DNA of 64,000 nucleotides from the NCBI GenBank assembly GCA_947503715.1, contig CANNER010000001.1, forward strand, positions 558,001 to 622,000, read 5' to 3'. The translations under genes and the position numbers were made by a program. Shown piece by piece: positions 30,878 through 39,485 of this stretch (position 1 is the first letter of the stretch; each line of letters starts with the position of its first letter). The DNA is from an uncultured Caulobacterales bacterium. GTDB lineage: Bacteria > Pseudomonadota > Alphaproteobacteria > Caulobacterales > Maricaulaceae. The notes beneath the pieces are model-generated. The model did no database searches and had not been told where the DNA came from. It saw nothing but the letters and a program-made list of their open reading frames with translations.

Positions 30878-32410
30878 ATGAAACAGTTTTTACTCCCCGC
30901 CGCCTTGCTCTCTTGCGTGATGGCAAGTCCGCAATTTGCACCGGACGCGGCGGCGCAAAGCGCTGCAACACCAGCTACGGCCTTGCTGGCCCCGAAGGCG
31001 ACATCCGGGTTTCTCGCCAGTCGCCAGGGGCAGGTTGTTTGGGACGACGACCGCATTGCAGCCCTTCGTTTGGCGCTGGAGGGCTTGGCCGCACACGGCC
31101 TGACGCCGTCCGATTATCATCTCGACGCTTTGTCTTTATCCGCAGGTCTGGATCGCGACCGCATGGCGACGGATGCCTGGTTCTCCGCGGCGGCACATAT
31201 GCTGTCCGGCAAACTGGATGCCGTTTCTGTTGAACCGGACTGGACGGCGGTAAAGCGGTCTGCGGACCTACAGAGCATTCTGGCGCAAGCCCTTGAGACG
31301 CGAAACGTCGGCGACAGTTTGAACGCGCTAGCCCCGAAACAGGCTGGATATGCGGCCCTCATGGCCGAATATAAATCGGTCACGCTGCAAGCCGCAATGC
31401 CGCAAACGACTGTTACGCCCGGCGAAGCCCTCAAACCCGGCATGTCAGGTCCACGCATAAAATTGCTCCAACAGCGCCTCGCAGAATTGGGTCACCTCGA
31501 CAGAACTGTTTTCGAAGGTGTCATGGATTCGGAAACAGTGACGGCTTTAAAGAATTTTCAAGCGGCGTCCGATTTGGACGATGACGGCGTGGCCGGGGCC
31601 GCGACCGTAAGGGCTCTCAATCGGGGTTTCATTGAGAAAATGAACCAGCTTCGAGTCAATCTGGAACGCTGGCGTTGGTTGCCGGACGATTTGGGCCGTA
31701 GACATCTGCGCGCGAATATCGCCGGCTTTAACGTGACGGCTTGGGAAGACGGCGTGCAGCAACGGTCTCATCTGACAATTGTCGGAAAGCCTTATCGCAA
31801 GACACCCGTCTTCTCGGATAAAGTCAGTTACATCGTTCTCAACCCTTGGTGGGAAACACCGCGCTCATTGGCGACACGCGATAAATTGCCCACATTCCGT
31901 AAAGATCCCGCAGCTGTGGAACGGCTCGGCTTTCAAATATTGGACCGCGACGGGTCAGTTGTGAAAGGCTCATCCATCGATTGGAACGCGGTCAGTCCTT
32001 CCAATTTCCCCTATCGGATCCGGCAAGCCCCCGGTCCGCTAAACGCATTGGGGCAGGTCAAAATCATGTTTCCAAATAAGCACAATGTCTATCTGCACGA
32101 TACACCGACGCGTGGCTTATTCGCCCAGCGTCAACGCGCTTTTTCTTCCGGTTGCCTGCGGACGGAAAAACCGTTGGAGCTCTCCGCATGGTTACTCGAA
32201 GGGACACCGGATTGGAATCTTGACCGGATCAATAAGACTGTCGCAACGGGCAAGGAAACACGCGTGAACCTGAGCGAAAAGGTCGATGTGCACATCCTCT
32301 ATTTCACTGTGGTAAGCGAGGGCAAGGCGGGCATCCGGTATCTGGATGATATTTATGATCGTGATTCTGCCGTTCTGGCGGGATTGAACGCGAAACCCCG
32401 GACCCGTTGA
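30878..32410 (+). CDS. L,D-transpeptidase (YcbB/LdtD type)
   Basis: 510 residues from the ATG at 30878, where a clear signal peptide begins (MKQFLLPAALLSCVMA); the longer frame from 30788 only adds a non-signal leader. A helical N-terminal scaffold is followed by a peptidoglycan-binding domain (GMSGPRIKLLQQRLAELG ... GVAGAATVRALN). Then comes a YkuD catalytic domain with LHDTP and AFSSGCLR, the nucleophile being about C426. Such enzymes form 3-3 cross-links in peptidoglycan or attach proteins to it. The stop overlaps a TTG of the next frame. Together with the M15-type gene behind it, this is a cell-wall editing pair. Confidence 0.93.
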   Translation: MKQFLLPAALLSCVMASPQFAPDAAAQSAATPATALLAPKATSGFLASRQGQVVWDDDRIAALRLALEGLAAHGLTPSDYHLDALSLSAGLDRDRMATDAWFSAAAHMLSGKLDAVSVEPDWTAVKRSADLQSILAQALETRNVGDSLNALAPKQAGYAALMAEYKSVTLQAAMPQTTVTPGEALKPGMSGPRIKLLQQRLAELGHLDRTVFEGVMDSETVTALKNFQAASDLDDDGVAGAATVRALNRGFIEKMNQLRVNLERWRWLPDDLGRRHLRANIAGFNVTAWEDGVQQRSHLTIVGKPYRKTPVFSDKVSYIVLNPWWETPRSLATRDKLPTFRKDPAAVERLGFQILDRDGSVVKGSSIDWNAVSPSNFPYRIRQAPGPLNALGQVKIMFPNKHNVYLHDTPTRGLFAQRQRAFSSGCLRTEKPLELSAWLLEGTPDWNLDRINKTVATGKETRVNLSEKVDVHILYFTVVSEGKAGIRYLDDIYDRDSAVLAGLNAKPRTR

Positions 32411-32436
32411 GGTTTGTTCTAAGGATTTTAAACAGC

Positions 32437-33375
32437 ATGTTTCAGTGCGTTAAACTGTCTCTCCTTTACGCCTCTGTTGCAATTGCGACCTGTATAAGCT
32501 CGCCCGCCGCCGCGCAGTCTTCTGACATGCGCGCGTCTTTCACGATCGGCTTCCAGGGAGTGAAGAGCGACCTGACCGTGATGATGGCAACGGTTATGCC
32601 GTCTTCCAATTTTGTCGTGGAAACACAGGCCGATGTCGAGGCTTCTATTGGAACTGTGACGCGTTCAGGCAAAACCGTGACGTGGAAAGCGCCTGCCACG
32701 CCCGGACGCCATGAACTGACATTCCGGCAAAATGGCGAGGCAATCACGCTCCATGTATTTGTTCTCACGCCATTTAAGAACGGCACCGATGTCTCTCTGA
32801 ACGGCTATAAAATCGGCGAATATCGCAAAACACTGTTCCGCGGAATGCAAAGTTACGCAGAGCCCATGGGCTTTATTGACCTGTCCCACGGTCCGGCGGA
32901 TTTGAAAATCTCACCGCATTTTACGCTGGGGCAGTTTATCTGCAAACAACAGCCCGGTCATGACCCGACCTATCTGCTCGTTAATCCCGCGACCCTCATC
33001 AAGCTGGAAACGCTTCTTGAGGCTGCGGATGCGAAAGGCTGGAAGGCGGACACGCTTCATATTATGAGCGGATTTAGAACGCCGCATTATAACCGTTCAA
33101 TTGGCAATAAGACGACATCCTCACGTCACCTTTATGGCGGGGCGGCGGATATCTGGTTGGACGGCGACGGCGATGGCCGAATGGATGATTTGAACGGCGA
33201 CGGCTTGGTCAATAAAGATGACGCGCGTACGCTCGCGAAACTGGCGGAGAAATTGGCTTCAAAAGGCGGTCGCAATTGGCCGTCCGGCGGTGTCGGGGTT
33301 TACGGCGCGAATTCAGCCCACGGTCCGTTTGTCCATATTGATAGCAGAGGGTACCGCGCCCGTTGGGGGCATTAG
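32437..33375 (+). CDS. Peptidase M15-type (DUF882/YcbK-like) D,D-carboxypeptidase family protein
   Basis: 312 residues from the ATG at 32437, preceded by AAGGA and followed by a signal peptide ending near PAAAQ; a TTG at 32407 overlapping the previous stop is less likely. The C-terminal half has the M15-type zinc site: SGFRTPHYNRSIG, SSRHLYGGAADIWLD (His and Asp) and HGPFVHIDSRG (last His). The middle carries an acidic DGDGDGRMDDLNGDG stretch resembling calcium-binding repeats inserted between the zinc ligands. It probably trims peptidoglycan peptides in the periplasm, beside the L,D-transpeptidase. Confidence 0.87.
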   Translation: MFQCVKLSLLYASVAIATCISSPAAAQSSDMRASFTIGFQGVKSDLTVMMATVMPSSNFVVETQADVEASIGTVTRSGKTVTWKAPATPGRHELTFRQNGEAITLHVFVLTPFKNGTDVSLNGYKIGEYRKTLFRGMQSYAEPMGFIDLSHGPADLKISPHFTLGQFICKQQPGHDPTYLLVNPATLIKLETLLEAADAKGWKADTLHIMSGFRTPHYNRSIGNKTTSSRHLYGGAADIWLDGDGDGRMDDLNGDGLVNKDDARTLAKLAEKLASKGGRNWPSGGVGVYGANSAHGPFVHIDSRGYRARWGH

Positions 33376-33385
33376 AAGGTCAGGG

Positions 33386-33790
33386 TTAACTGGCGTCAGA
33401 ACCACTCTTCCAAGTCGCATATTTGCCGTGACGGACGGGACGTCCGTTATCATCGACATTGACGAAAACGATTTCATCAATACTGACAATTTCCTGTTTC
33501 GTGTGTTTGATGCGGACATGACACTCGACTGTAATGGTGGATCTTCCAACGTTTACGGTCTCGACGCCGATCTCCACAACATCCCCTTGCACCGCAGGTG
33601 CGAGAAAATTGAGTGCCGACATGGATTTCGTGACAAGGGTTTGCGTCTCCATTTGACAGGCGGCATATACCCCACATTCCTCGTCAATCCATTCGAGCAG
33701 CCGTCCTCCGAAAAGCGTATTACGGGAATTCAGATCGCCGGGTTTGACGACTTTACGTGTGCGGAATTTCAATCTGTCACTCATGGCCAT
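33386..33790 (-). CDS. Hot-dog acyl-CoA thioesterase (YciA-like)
   Basis: 134 residues from the ATG at 33790 (or 33784); the frame reaching 33895 would run into the RHH gene region and lacks family similarity there. The hot-dog motif VVKPGDLNSRNTLFGGRLLEWIDE contains the catalytic N and D of acyl-CoA hydrolases. FLAPAVQGDVVEI and VGRSTITVECHV complete the fold. It probably cleaves short to medium acyl-CoA in the cytoplasm. It ends 10 bases from the convergent M15 gene. Confidence 0.88.
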   Translation of the reverse strand: MAMSDRLKFRTRKVVKPGDLNSRNTLFGGRLLEWIDEECGVYAACQMETQTLVTKSMSALNFLAPAVQGDVVEIGVETVNVGRSTITVECHVRIKHTKQEIVSIDEIVFVNVDDNGRPVRHGKYATWKSGSDAS

Positions 33791-33852
33791 GGATATGATA
33801 TGCCGCGTTCCAGGCCGTGCGCCAAGAAAAATGAACGTGATTAAACCAGGCC

Positions 33853-34083
33853 TTAAACCTTGCCCGCCTGTTGTGCGGCAACACGCTCCAAACACCAGAC
33901 CCGCAAGTGGCTCGCGAGGTTTCGTGTTGGGCCTCCTGCCATCCGCTCATCATCGCGGGCGCGGATAAAGCTTGCGAAACTACCGCCGTCTCTTTCAACA
34001 GCGGCATCTATCACAGCCCAGAATTCGGGTTCCAGCGCGACGGATGTCTGGTGTCCGTAAAGCGAGATGGAGCGTTTCTTCAT
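33853..34083 (-). CDS. Ribbon-helix-helix domain protein (RHH_4 type)
   Basis: 76 residues. The N-terminus MKKRSISLYGHQTSVALEPEFWAVIDA matches the RHH_4 group, where the beta strand is SVAL and the helices follow (AVIDAAVERDGGSFASFIRARD). Such proteins are usually DNA-binding dimers; target and role are unknown. Its ATG overlaps the preceding stop by one base (TAATG). The gene lies in the fumC-associated cluster seen in many alphaproteobacteria. Confidence 0.85.
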   Translation of the reverse strand: MKKRSISLYGHQTSVALEPEFWAVIDAAVERDGGSFASFIRARDDERMAGGPTRNLASHLRVWCLERVAAQQAGKV

Positions 34084-34313
34084 TAGTCTTTGTTGGATGC
34101 CGTTTTATTTGAGTCGAGATTAGCTTGAAGTTTTTCCAGCATCTTGGCCTTGCGACTTTTCTCGGTGTCCGTTACGCCGCTGACGGCTTTATTTTCCGCC
34201 GCGCGCTGGTCCTTGGCTCCTCGTGAAAGGGACTTTTTGGGGGCGCCGAAACTAGCGTTATTTCCGCCGCCCTTGCTGAATTTAGAGGCATCCGGTGTAG
34301 AGTTGTCGCCCAT
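34083..34313 (-). CDS. Small charged protein, unknown function
   Basis: 76 residues, lysine- and serine-rich, without hydrophobic segments. The first half is low complexity (KFSKGGGNNASFGAPKKSL); the second half is a likely helix (SRKAKMLEKLQANLDSNK). Its end resembles the last helix of the DUF4169 protein upstream (KKLQDKLDAHK), so the two may be distant relatives. The stop overlaps the RHH gene start, which indicates coupling. A possible promoter (TATTAT-like sequence near 34425-34435 on the minus strand) lies in the 126 bases before it. Confidence 0.65.
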   Translation of the reverse strand: MGDNSTPDASKFSKGGGNNASFGAPKKSLSRGAKDQRAAENKAVSGVTDTEKSRKAKMLEKLQANLDSNKTASNKD

Positions 34314-34439
34314 GATTTTGACTCGCTTTTGCTAGAGAGGCGCGGTTTTATCAAACGCCTGAGTTGTAAAGCTCGGCGAGGTAAGTGTCCCGCATTGACT
34401 TCAACTCCAGCCATAGCAGGTTCGTTAGACTATAATAGC

Positions 34440-34637
34440 CTATGTCTCATCTTGTGGGTCTATTTCGCGTTTATGCGCGTCCAGTTTGTCTTGGAGTTTT
34501 TTAGTGAGCTCCGCTGCGCGCTCTTTTTGTGATTTTGACGCGCCATGTTTCACACGGTTCGTCGCCGCGCGTTTAACTTTAGAATGACGTGCCGCGGCCT
34601 TTTTGGCCTTGTTGAAATTGACGACATTGCCAGTCAT
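34440..34637 (-). CDS. DUF4169 family protein
   Basis: 65 residues, strongly basic with an acidic tail. The pattern VVNFNKAKKAAAR, NRVKHGASKSQKERAAEL is that of DUF4169, found next to fumC, RHH and sspB genes in alphaproteobacteria. Function is unknown. The ATG shares a base with the fumC stop (TAATG), so expression is coupled to fumarase. Confidence 0.82.
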   Translation of the reverse strand: MTGNVVNFNKAKKAAARHSKVKRAATNRVKHGASKSQKERAAELTKKLQDKLDAHKREIDPQDET

Positions 34638-36028
34638 TACCGTGGCGCGATCATGAGTTCGGGGCGAACGACTTCGTCAAATTCCGCTTCCGTCACAAAT
34701 CCCAATGCGACGGCCTCTTCGCGAAGGGTTGTGCCGTTCTTATGCGCGGTCTTGGCGACTTTTGTGGCATTGTCATAGCCAATTGTCGGAGCCAGCGCCG
34801 TGACGAGCATGAGGGAACGGCCCATGAGGTCCGCAATCCGGTCTTCATTCGCTGTAATGCCGATAACGCATTTATCCGCAAAACTGCGGGACGAGTCGGC
34901 GAGGAGCGTAATGGATTGGAGCATGTTATACGCCATGACCGGCTTATAGACGTTCAATTCGAAATGACCCTGACTACCCGAAATCGTCATGGTCGTATTG
35001 TTTCCCATAACCTGTGCGCAGACCATGGTCAGGGCTTCGCACTGCGTCGGATTAACCTTGCCCGGCATGATGGAACTGCCTGGCTCATTCGCGGGAAGCG
35101 AGATTTCACCGAGGCCTGAACGCGGGCCCGAGGCGAGGAAACGGATGTCATTCGCGATTTTAAACAGCGACGCGGCGACCGTGTTCAGCGCACCATGGGC
35201 GGAGACAAAAGCGTCATGCGCGGCGAGGGCTTCGAATTTATTCTCTGCCGTGCGGAAGGGTAGGCCCGTATAGCTGGCGACTTCAGACGCAAAGTCTTCG
35301 GCAAAACCGGGCTTGGCGTTTAGGCCTGTGCCGACGGCCGTGCCGCCTTGGGCGAGGGGGTAGAGTTCTTCCAGCCCGCGTTCCACTCGCGCAATGCCGA
35401 GGTCGAGTTGCGCTACATAGCCGGAAAATTCTTGTCCCAATGTGACGGGTGTCGCGTCCTGCGTGTGAGTGCGCCCGATCTTGATGATCTTTGCGAAACT
35501 TTCCGCCTTATCGTTCAGCGCATTTCGTAGAACTTGAAGCTGCGGGAGGAGTTCATGCGTGATCTGCTCCGCCGCAGAAATGTGCATGGCGGTTGGGAAT
35601 GTGTCATTGGACGACTGGCTGCGGTTCACATGGTCATTGGGGTGAACGGGCGTTTTGGAGCCGATGACGCCGCCGAGAATTTCGATGGCCTTGTTCGAGA
35701 CGACTTCATTCGTGTTCATATTGGACTGTGTGCCTGACCCGGTCTGCCAAACTGAGAGCGGGAAGTTATCGTCCAGTTTGCCTTCGGCCACGTCCGACGC
35801 GGCTTGAACGATTGCATCCTTGATGTCGGCTTCCAGATTATCTGCCTTGTGGTTCGCAATCGCGGCGGAGCGTTTGATGATGCCAAGCGCCCTGATGAGT
35901 GCAGGCGGCATTGTCTCTATCCCGATGGGGAAGTTAATAAGCGAGCGGGCTGTCTGCGCACCGTAATATTTATCAGCAGGTACGGTGAGTTCGCCGAAGG
36001 AGTCGGATTCAGTACGGAGGTTGGTCAT
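34637..36028 (-). CDS. fumC: Class II fumarate hydratase
   Basis: 463 residues. Interconverts fumarate and malate in the TCA cycle without an iron-sulfur cluster. The superfamily signature is [15 protein letters not shown]. The segments [33 protein letters not shown] and [15 protein letters not shown] mark class II fumarase. The start overlaps the end of the small membrane protein by 20 bases, and the stop overlaps DUF4169. Confidence 0.97.
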   Translation of the reverse strand: MTNLRTESDSFGELTVPADKYYGAQTARSLINFPIGIETMPPALIRALGIIKRSAAIANHKADNLEADIKDAIVQAASDVAEGKLDDNFPLSVWQTGSGTQSNMNTNEVVSNKAIEILGGVIGSKTPVHPNDHVNRSQSSNDTFPTAMHISAAEQITHELLPQLQVLRNALNDKAESFAKIIKIGRTHTQDATPVTLGQEFSGYVAQLDLGIARVERGLEELYPLAQGGTAVGTGLNAKPGFAEDFASEVASYTGLPFRTAENKFEALAAHDAFVSAHGALNTVAASLFKIANDIRFLASGPRSGLGEISLPANEPGSSIMPGKVNPTQCEALTMVCAQVMGNNTTMTISGSQGHFELNVYKPVMAYNMLQSITLLADSSRSFADKCVIGITANEDRIADLMGRSLMLVTALAPTIGYDNATKVAKTAHKNGTTLREEAVALGFVTEAEFDEVVRPELMIAPR

Positions 36029-36284
36029 AATAAGCGGTCTTTCGGAAAAAGAGATAGATAGAAGGTCCGAGGCAAAGGAAAAATGCCACTAAGCCGAGAT
36101 AGCCATTATTCGTCAGCCACATAGTTAAGTACACGATTGGAATAACTGAAACAAAACTGCCGAAGCAAACCCATTTCGCCAGCTTATTTGTCCAATTTGG
36201 TTTTTCGTTACGAGCAACAAACCAAGGGTTGCGCTCATAGACTTGCCAATAGGGCGCTTTTGCAAACAAAAACGGCTTCAGCAT
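36009..36284 (-). CDS. Small two-helix membrane protein between sspB and fumC
   Basis: 91 residues with two hydrophobic segments at about 40-59 ([17 protein letters not shown]) and 64-83 ([18 protein letters not shown]). A basic and aromatic N-terminus precedes them. It starts three bases after the sspB stop and its last 20 bases overlap the start of fumC, so it is an inserted member of the operon. It is more AT-rich than either neighbour. The family is not recognised. Confidence 0.68.
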   Translation of the reverse strand: MLKPFLFAKAPYWQVYERNPWFVARNEKPNWTNKLAKWVCFGSFVSVIPIVYLTMWLTNNGYLGLVAFFLCLGPSIYLFFRKTAYYDQPPY

Positions 36285-36287
36285 AGC

Positions 36288-36863
36288 TTACTTCTTCCGA
36301 AAGCTATCCAAGCTCACAACTTTTTCGCCATCATTATCCGGCTTGTCCCCGTCATCATCCTTATCCGCTTTCGCAGGTTTAGCTTTCCCCAGTGATTTCG
36401 TCATCGGCGCACCTAGGGCTGTTGAAGGGTTAGCCGCTGTCGGCTTGACAGGGGCGAGCTGGGCAACGGTCTCGCTGCCCTTGGAGTCAGATCCATCCAT
36501 TTCTGGGGGTGGATCGAATTGCAGGGCGAAGCCAACACTCGGATCGTGGAAGCGGGAAATCGCGTGATAGGGGACTTTCAGATATTTCGGGATGCCGCCA
36601 AATTTCAGCGTGACTTCGAACTCATCCGCATAAGCGTTCAGATCCCAATATTGATGTTCCAGAACAATCGTGATTTCTTCGGGATATTTCTTGGACAGTC
36701 CTTCGTCGATTTCAACGCCGGGATAGCGGGTCAAAAAAGTGATGTAGAAATGATGTGCGCCCGGCAATCCGTCTTCGCGAATAACGCGGCGTATCGCATC
36801 GCGGACGACACCCCGCAGGGCGAGTTGCGTCATTTGCTCGTAATTCATCAGGTCTGAACTCAT
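36288..36863 (-). CDS. sspB: ClpXP adaptor SspB (alphaproteobacterial form)
   Basis: 191 residues from the ATG at 36863 (36869 also possible; neither has a good ribosome site). SspB binds ssrA-tagged proteins and hands them to ClpXP. The core includes HHFYITFLTRYPGVEI, YPEEITIVLEHQYWDL and VPYHAISRFHDPSVGFAL. After residue 130 comes a disordered, charged tail ending in VVSLDSFRKK, which would be the ClpX-binding tail. The matching tmRNA is encoded about 2.2 kb away in this window. Confidence 0.92.
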   Translation of the reverse strand: MSSDLMNYEQMTQLALRGVVRDAIRRVIREDGLPGAHHFYITFLTRYPGVEIDEGLSKKYPEEITIVLEHQYWDLNAYADEFEVTLKFGGIPKYLKVPYHAISRFHDPSVGFALQFDPPPEMDGSDSKGSETVAQLAPVKPTAANPSTALGAPMTKSLGKAKPAKADKDDDGDKPDNDGEKVVSLDSFRKK

Positions 36864-36962
36864 GCACATACAGTAACCCGCCCAAAGCGGATATCAACAG
36901 TCATAAAGCCGCGATTGCGTGTTTTTTAGTTCATCCTTCCGTGTTCAGGCGTATGAAAAGGC

Positions 36963-38354
36963 ATGAGCACCCCAACCGCAACTCAATCACCCGCCGTGAA
37001 AATGGACGGGTTCTTCTATCCACCGCACGCCAAGCCGTTGAAAGGCGATGAGGGATTTATCCATGCGACGTGGAAGTTCCTTCGGAATCCGGTCGAGGGA
37101 TTCGGCCCGCTCGCCTATAATCAACCCATCGTAAGTGTCCCCAATTTTGGCAAGAAACTCCACGTCATCACCGACCCCGAAGGCATGATGCAGGTCCTGC
37201 AACATGAGTCGCAGAAATTTACGAAAACCGCGATTGATGCCCGCATTCTCGGCCCTGCCACGAAAGAGGGCTTGCTCTCGGTCCACGGCGAGCAGTGGAA
37301 GCGCCAACGCAAAGCCGTCGCGCCGATGTTTCGTAAACGCCATATGGAAGACCTCGCGCCGCTCATTGCGGAAACACTCGATTCGTTCTGCGAGGGGTTG
37401 GACGCAGAGCCGGACGTCGAGTTGAACGCGGCGATGGCGGAACTGACCTTTGACGTCTTGGCGAAGGCCCTGCTCGGCGACCCGCAGGGGCTCGACGGCG
37501 AACGGTTGAAATATGCGACGCGCAATATGGTCACGAGCGCGGGGACATTGCGTCCAGATGACCTTATCCCGTTTCCCGCCTGGGTCCCGCGTCCAATTTC
37601 GCCAAAAGGGTCGCGGGCGTTGAAAAAGTTGAAAAAGGCCGCGGATGAATTGATTGCACAGCGAAAAATTGAGCCTGTTGAAGATGATCTCGTGAGCCTC
37701 CTCATCGCTGCGCGCGATCCGAAAACGGGGGAAGGGCTTTCTGCGCGTGAACAGCGGGATAACTTAATCGGGTTCTTCATTGCGGGGCATGAGACTACAG
37801 CCCTGACGTTGACATGGGCGCTCTATCTCATCGGGATGCATAAACCGACGGCGGACCGTATTCGTGAAGAGGTTTTGGTGGTCTGTCCTGAAGGAAACAT
37901 TGCTTATGACCAAATGGTTGAGTTGAAATTCACGCAGGCGGTCATTGATGAAACCATGCGCCTCTATCCACCCGCGCCCATGCTCAATCGCCTCTGCCAA
38001 GAGGATACAGTTGTATCGGGGCGGGAGATTAAAGCGGGCGACAGTTTCCTGCTCTGCAATTACGTCATGCATCGGACAGACCGGCTCTGGGATAATCCGC
38101 TGGCCTTCGATCCCGACCGTTTCCTCCGCGACCCGTCGCTCAAGGCCAAAGGCGCGCCATACATGCCATTCGGAGCGGGGCCGAGGATATGTGTGGGTGC
38201 GGCCTTTGCCACAATGGAAGCGGTAATGAGTTTGGCGAGGTTGGTGCGGGATTATGACATTGCGATACCAAGTGATTGTTATCCGAAGCCGCTTATGACG
38301 GTGACGTTAAGACCGGAGGGCGGGGTACCTGCTCGGATGTTTAGGGCAACTTAA
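36963..38354 (+). CDS. Cytochrome P450
   Basis: 463 residues, soluble bacterial P450 without a membrane anchor. The I-helix reads FFIAGHETTALTL with the acid-replaced HETT set, and the ExxR motif is ETMRL. The heme ligand is C410 in FGAGPRICVGAAFA. An early segment (HGEQWKRQRKAVAPMF) contains the C-helix WxxxR. No ferredoxin or reductase is encoded nearby, so redox partners lie elsewhere. Substrate unknown; the early text and length suit fatty-acid or alkane hydroxylase-like groups, but that is weak. The stop is immediately followed by the stop of an AT-rich gene on the other strand. Confidence 0.93.
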   Translation: MSTPTATQSPAVKMDGFFYPPHAKPLKGDEGFIHATWKFLRNPVEGFGPLAYNQPIVSVPNFGKKLHVITDPEGMMQVLQHESQKFTKTAIDARILGPATKEGLLSVHGEQWKRQRKAVAPMFRKRHMEDLAPLIAETLDSFCEGLDAEPDVELNAAMAELTFDVLAKALLGDPQGLDGERLKYATRNMVTSAGTLRPDDLIPFPAWVPRPISPKGSRALKKLKKAADELIAQRKIEPVEDDLVSLLIAARDPKTGEGLSAREQRDNLIGFFIAGHETTALTLTWALYLIGMHKPTADRIREEVLVVCPEGNIAYDQMVELKFTQAVIDETMRLYPPAPMLNRLCQEDTVVSGREIKAGDSFLLCNYVMHRTDRLWDNPLAFDPDRFLRDPSLKAKGAPYMPFGAGPRICVGAAFATMEAVMSLARLVRDYDIAIPSDCYPKPLMTVTLRPEGGVPARMFRAT

Positions 38355-38990
38355 TCAGCAAATCTTGAAAACAGGATAGTTCCCTTTTTGATCCAATCTT
38401 GGATGATAGCTGAGCATCAAATACACTTCGTCAAATTGCGCTGAACTAAAGTCAGACGACAACAAGAATTTCTCAACGAGTTCTTTTCGTAAAAACGATT
38501 CATCGGAAACAACGAGAAGTACTTTTCTATCGAATTCTACAGAAGATGTTCTTTTCTCAAACTTTCTATCTTTCTTAGAAATTAGCTCTGATAGCTGCTC
38601 AAGAAACAGTTTTTCACCATCTCGAGAGTAGTAGTTAGTATATCTCCAATCGTGTAATTTTCTGCCGTTCTTATAGTACGGAATATTTTCGATAATTGTG
38701 TCAGTGTTGACAAGCTCTGTTACCTCGACTCCTAAAAGAGTTTCGCAGTCAATTCTTATTCCAACGTCAGGTGGGTCGTCATCGAGTTTATGTATGGCTC
38801 CGGCAAATTCAAGCTTTTCGTTCTGAAAATACTGGACGCAAATTTTTTCGTTGATCCACTTTACATTGTCTTGATCTGTCTGTTTTCGACCTGGAAACCA
38901 AGTGTCTGCGTATCTCTGGTATTGTTCGCGCTCCCTCAAAAACTGCTTGAAGCTTGTTTCTTCACAAGGTTTGTCGTGATCTTCAGTCAA
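38355..38990 (-). CDS. AT-rich gene, possible PD-(D/E)XK-like protein, beside tmRNA
   Basis: 211 residues. Base composition is clearly lower in GC than both neighbours, and codon choice differs (many AAA, TTT, AGA). The segment PPDVGIRIDCETLLGVEVTEL resembles the D-x(n)-ExK/ExT core of restriction-endonuclease-like folds (D then E-V-T), but the lysine is missing in this reading. The assignment is therefore only a hint. No signal or membrane helix. It lies just past the 3' end of the tmRNA gene, a classic insertion hot spot, and its stop abuts the P450 stop with zero spacing. Probably acquired. Confidence 0.6.
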   Translation of the reverse strand: MTEDHDKPCEETSFKQFLREREQYQRYADTWFPGRKQTDQDNVKWINEKICVQYFQNEKLEFAGAIHKLDDDPPDVGIRIDCETLLGVEVTELVNTDTIIENIPYYKNGRKLHDWRYTNYYSRDGEKLFLEQLSELISKKDRKFEKRTSSVEFDRKVLLVVSDESFLRKELVEKFLLSSDFSSAQFDEVYLMLSYHPRLDQKGNYPVFKIC

Positions 38991-39021
38991 AAATAATATT
39001 CCGATTAGGCATATTGAATTG

Positions 39022-39345
39022 AAAAGTGGGGAGTTCCTGTTGCCAGCTACTCCCCGGAGCCCGCCTAGGGGTCTGATGCCCTAGGAGTTAAGTCGGATTG
39101 TCCGAACAGCTTACGCTGCTAGGGCAAAATCCTCAGAATAATTGTCATTAGCAATTATAATAGTTGAGCATTTATCGGTGCTCACACGAACGAAAGCTAA
39201 CATCTTTAGACGTCTGTCGATCCTATTTCGACCCCACTGAAAAGCCCTCTCCCATCCGTGGAGACGGGGGAGAGCTTAATGGTGGAGTCGCCGGGTACCG
39301 CCCCCGGGTCCAGTCCGCTTATTACATGCGCGTTTATCGTCATAT
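39022..39345 (-). ncRNA. ssrA: Transfer-messenger RNA, circularly permuted two-piece form
   Basis: Reading the minus strand, the acceptor piece comes first. A T-stem CCGGG/CCCGG is followed by CGACTCC-ACCA, ending at about 39280. After an intervening spacer the coding piece begins at 39235 with GGGGTCG, which pairs with CGACTCC to form the seven-base acceptor stem (one G-T). This order is the permuted layout known from Caulobacter and other alphaproteobacteria. The coding piece carries the tag frame and two strong hairpins: CCTAGGG/CCCTAGG, and GGGGAGT/ACTCCCC near the 3' end (39055-39049 with 39034-39028). The outer ends are approximate. tmRNA rescues stalled ribosomes and tags the product for ClpXP. 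Confidence 0.9.
39111..39152 (-). other. tmRNA degradation-tag reading frame
   Basis: GCT at 39152-39150 to TAA at 39113-39111 encodes ANDNYSEDFALAA. With the alanine carried by tmRNA itself the appended tag is AANDNYSEDFALAA. It has the alphaproteobacterial form (Caulobacter: ANDNFAEEFAVAA), with the N-terminal AND-N part used by SspB and the C-terminal LAA read by ClpX. Confidence 0.93.
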
Positions 39346-39364
39346 CTGGCAAGCCAGCCCTTAA

Positions 39365-39393
39365 CATATGCGCCGATAAGGCTTTGATTTCAA
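39365..39393 (-). promoter_or_regulatory. Candidate promoter of ssrA
   Basis: TTGAAA at 39393-39388 (five of six consensus bases) is followed after exactly 17 bases by CATATG at 39370-39365 as a weak -10. Transcription would start close to 39358, just before the acceptor piece. Confidence 0.5.
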
Positions 39394-39485
39394 GGTCTGA
39401 CCGTAGGATTGTCACAGGCGATTGCGAGGGGTAAGTCTTCGTTAGTAAGGAGAATCCAATCCCTGATATTCGCACGACATCCATT

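Noticed and set aside
39164-39364. Plus-strand frame of 66 codons across the tmRNA
   Set aside because: Antisense to the tmRNA with no ribosome site.
39206-39484. Minus-strand frame of 92 codons across the tmRNA
   Set aside because: Overlaps the acceptor piece and promoter of ssrA; it is RNA, not coding.
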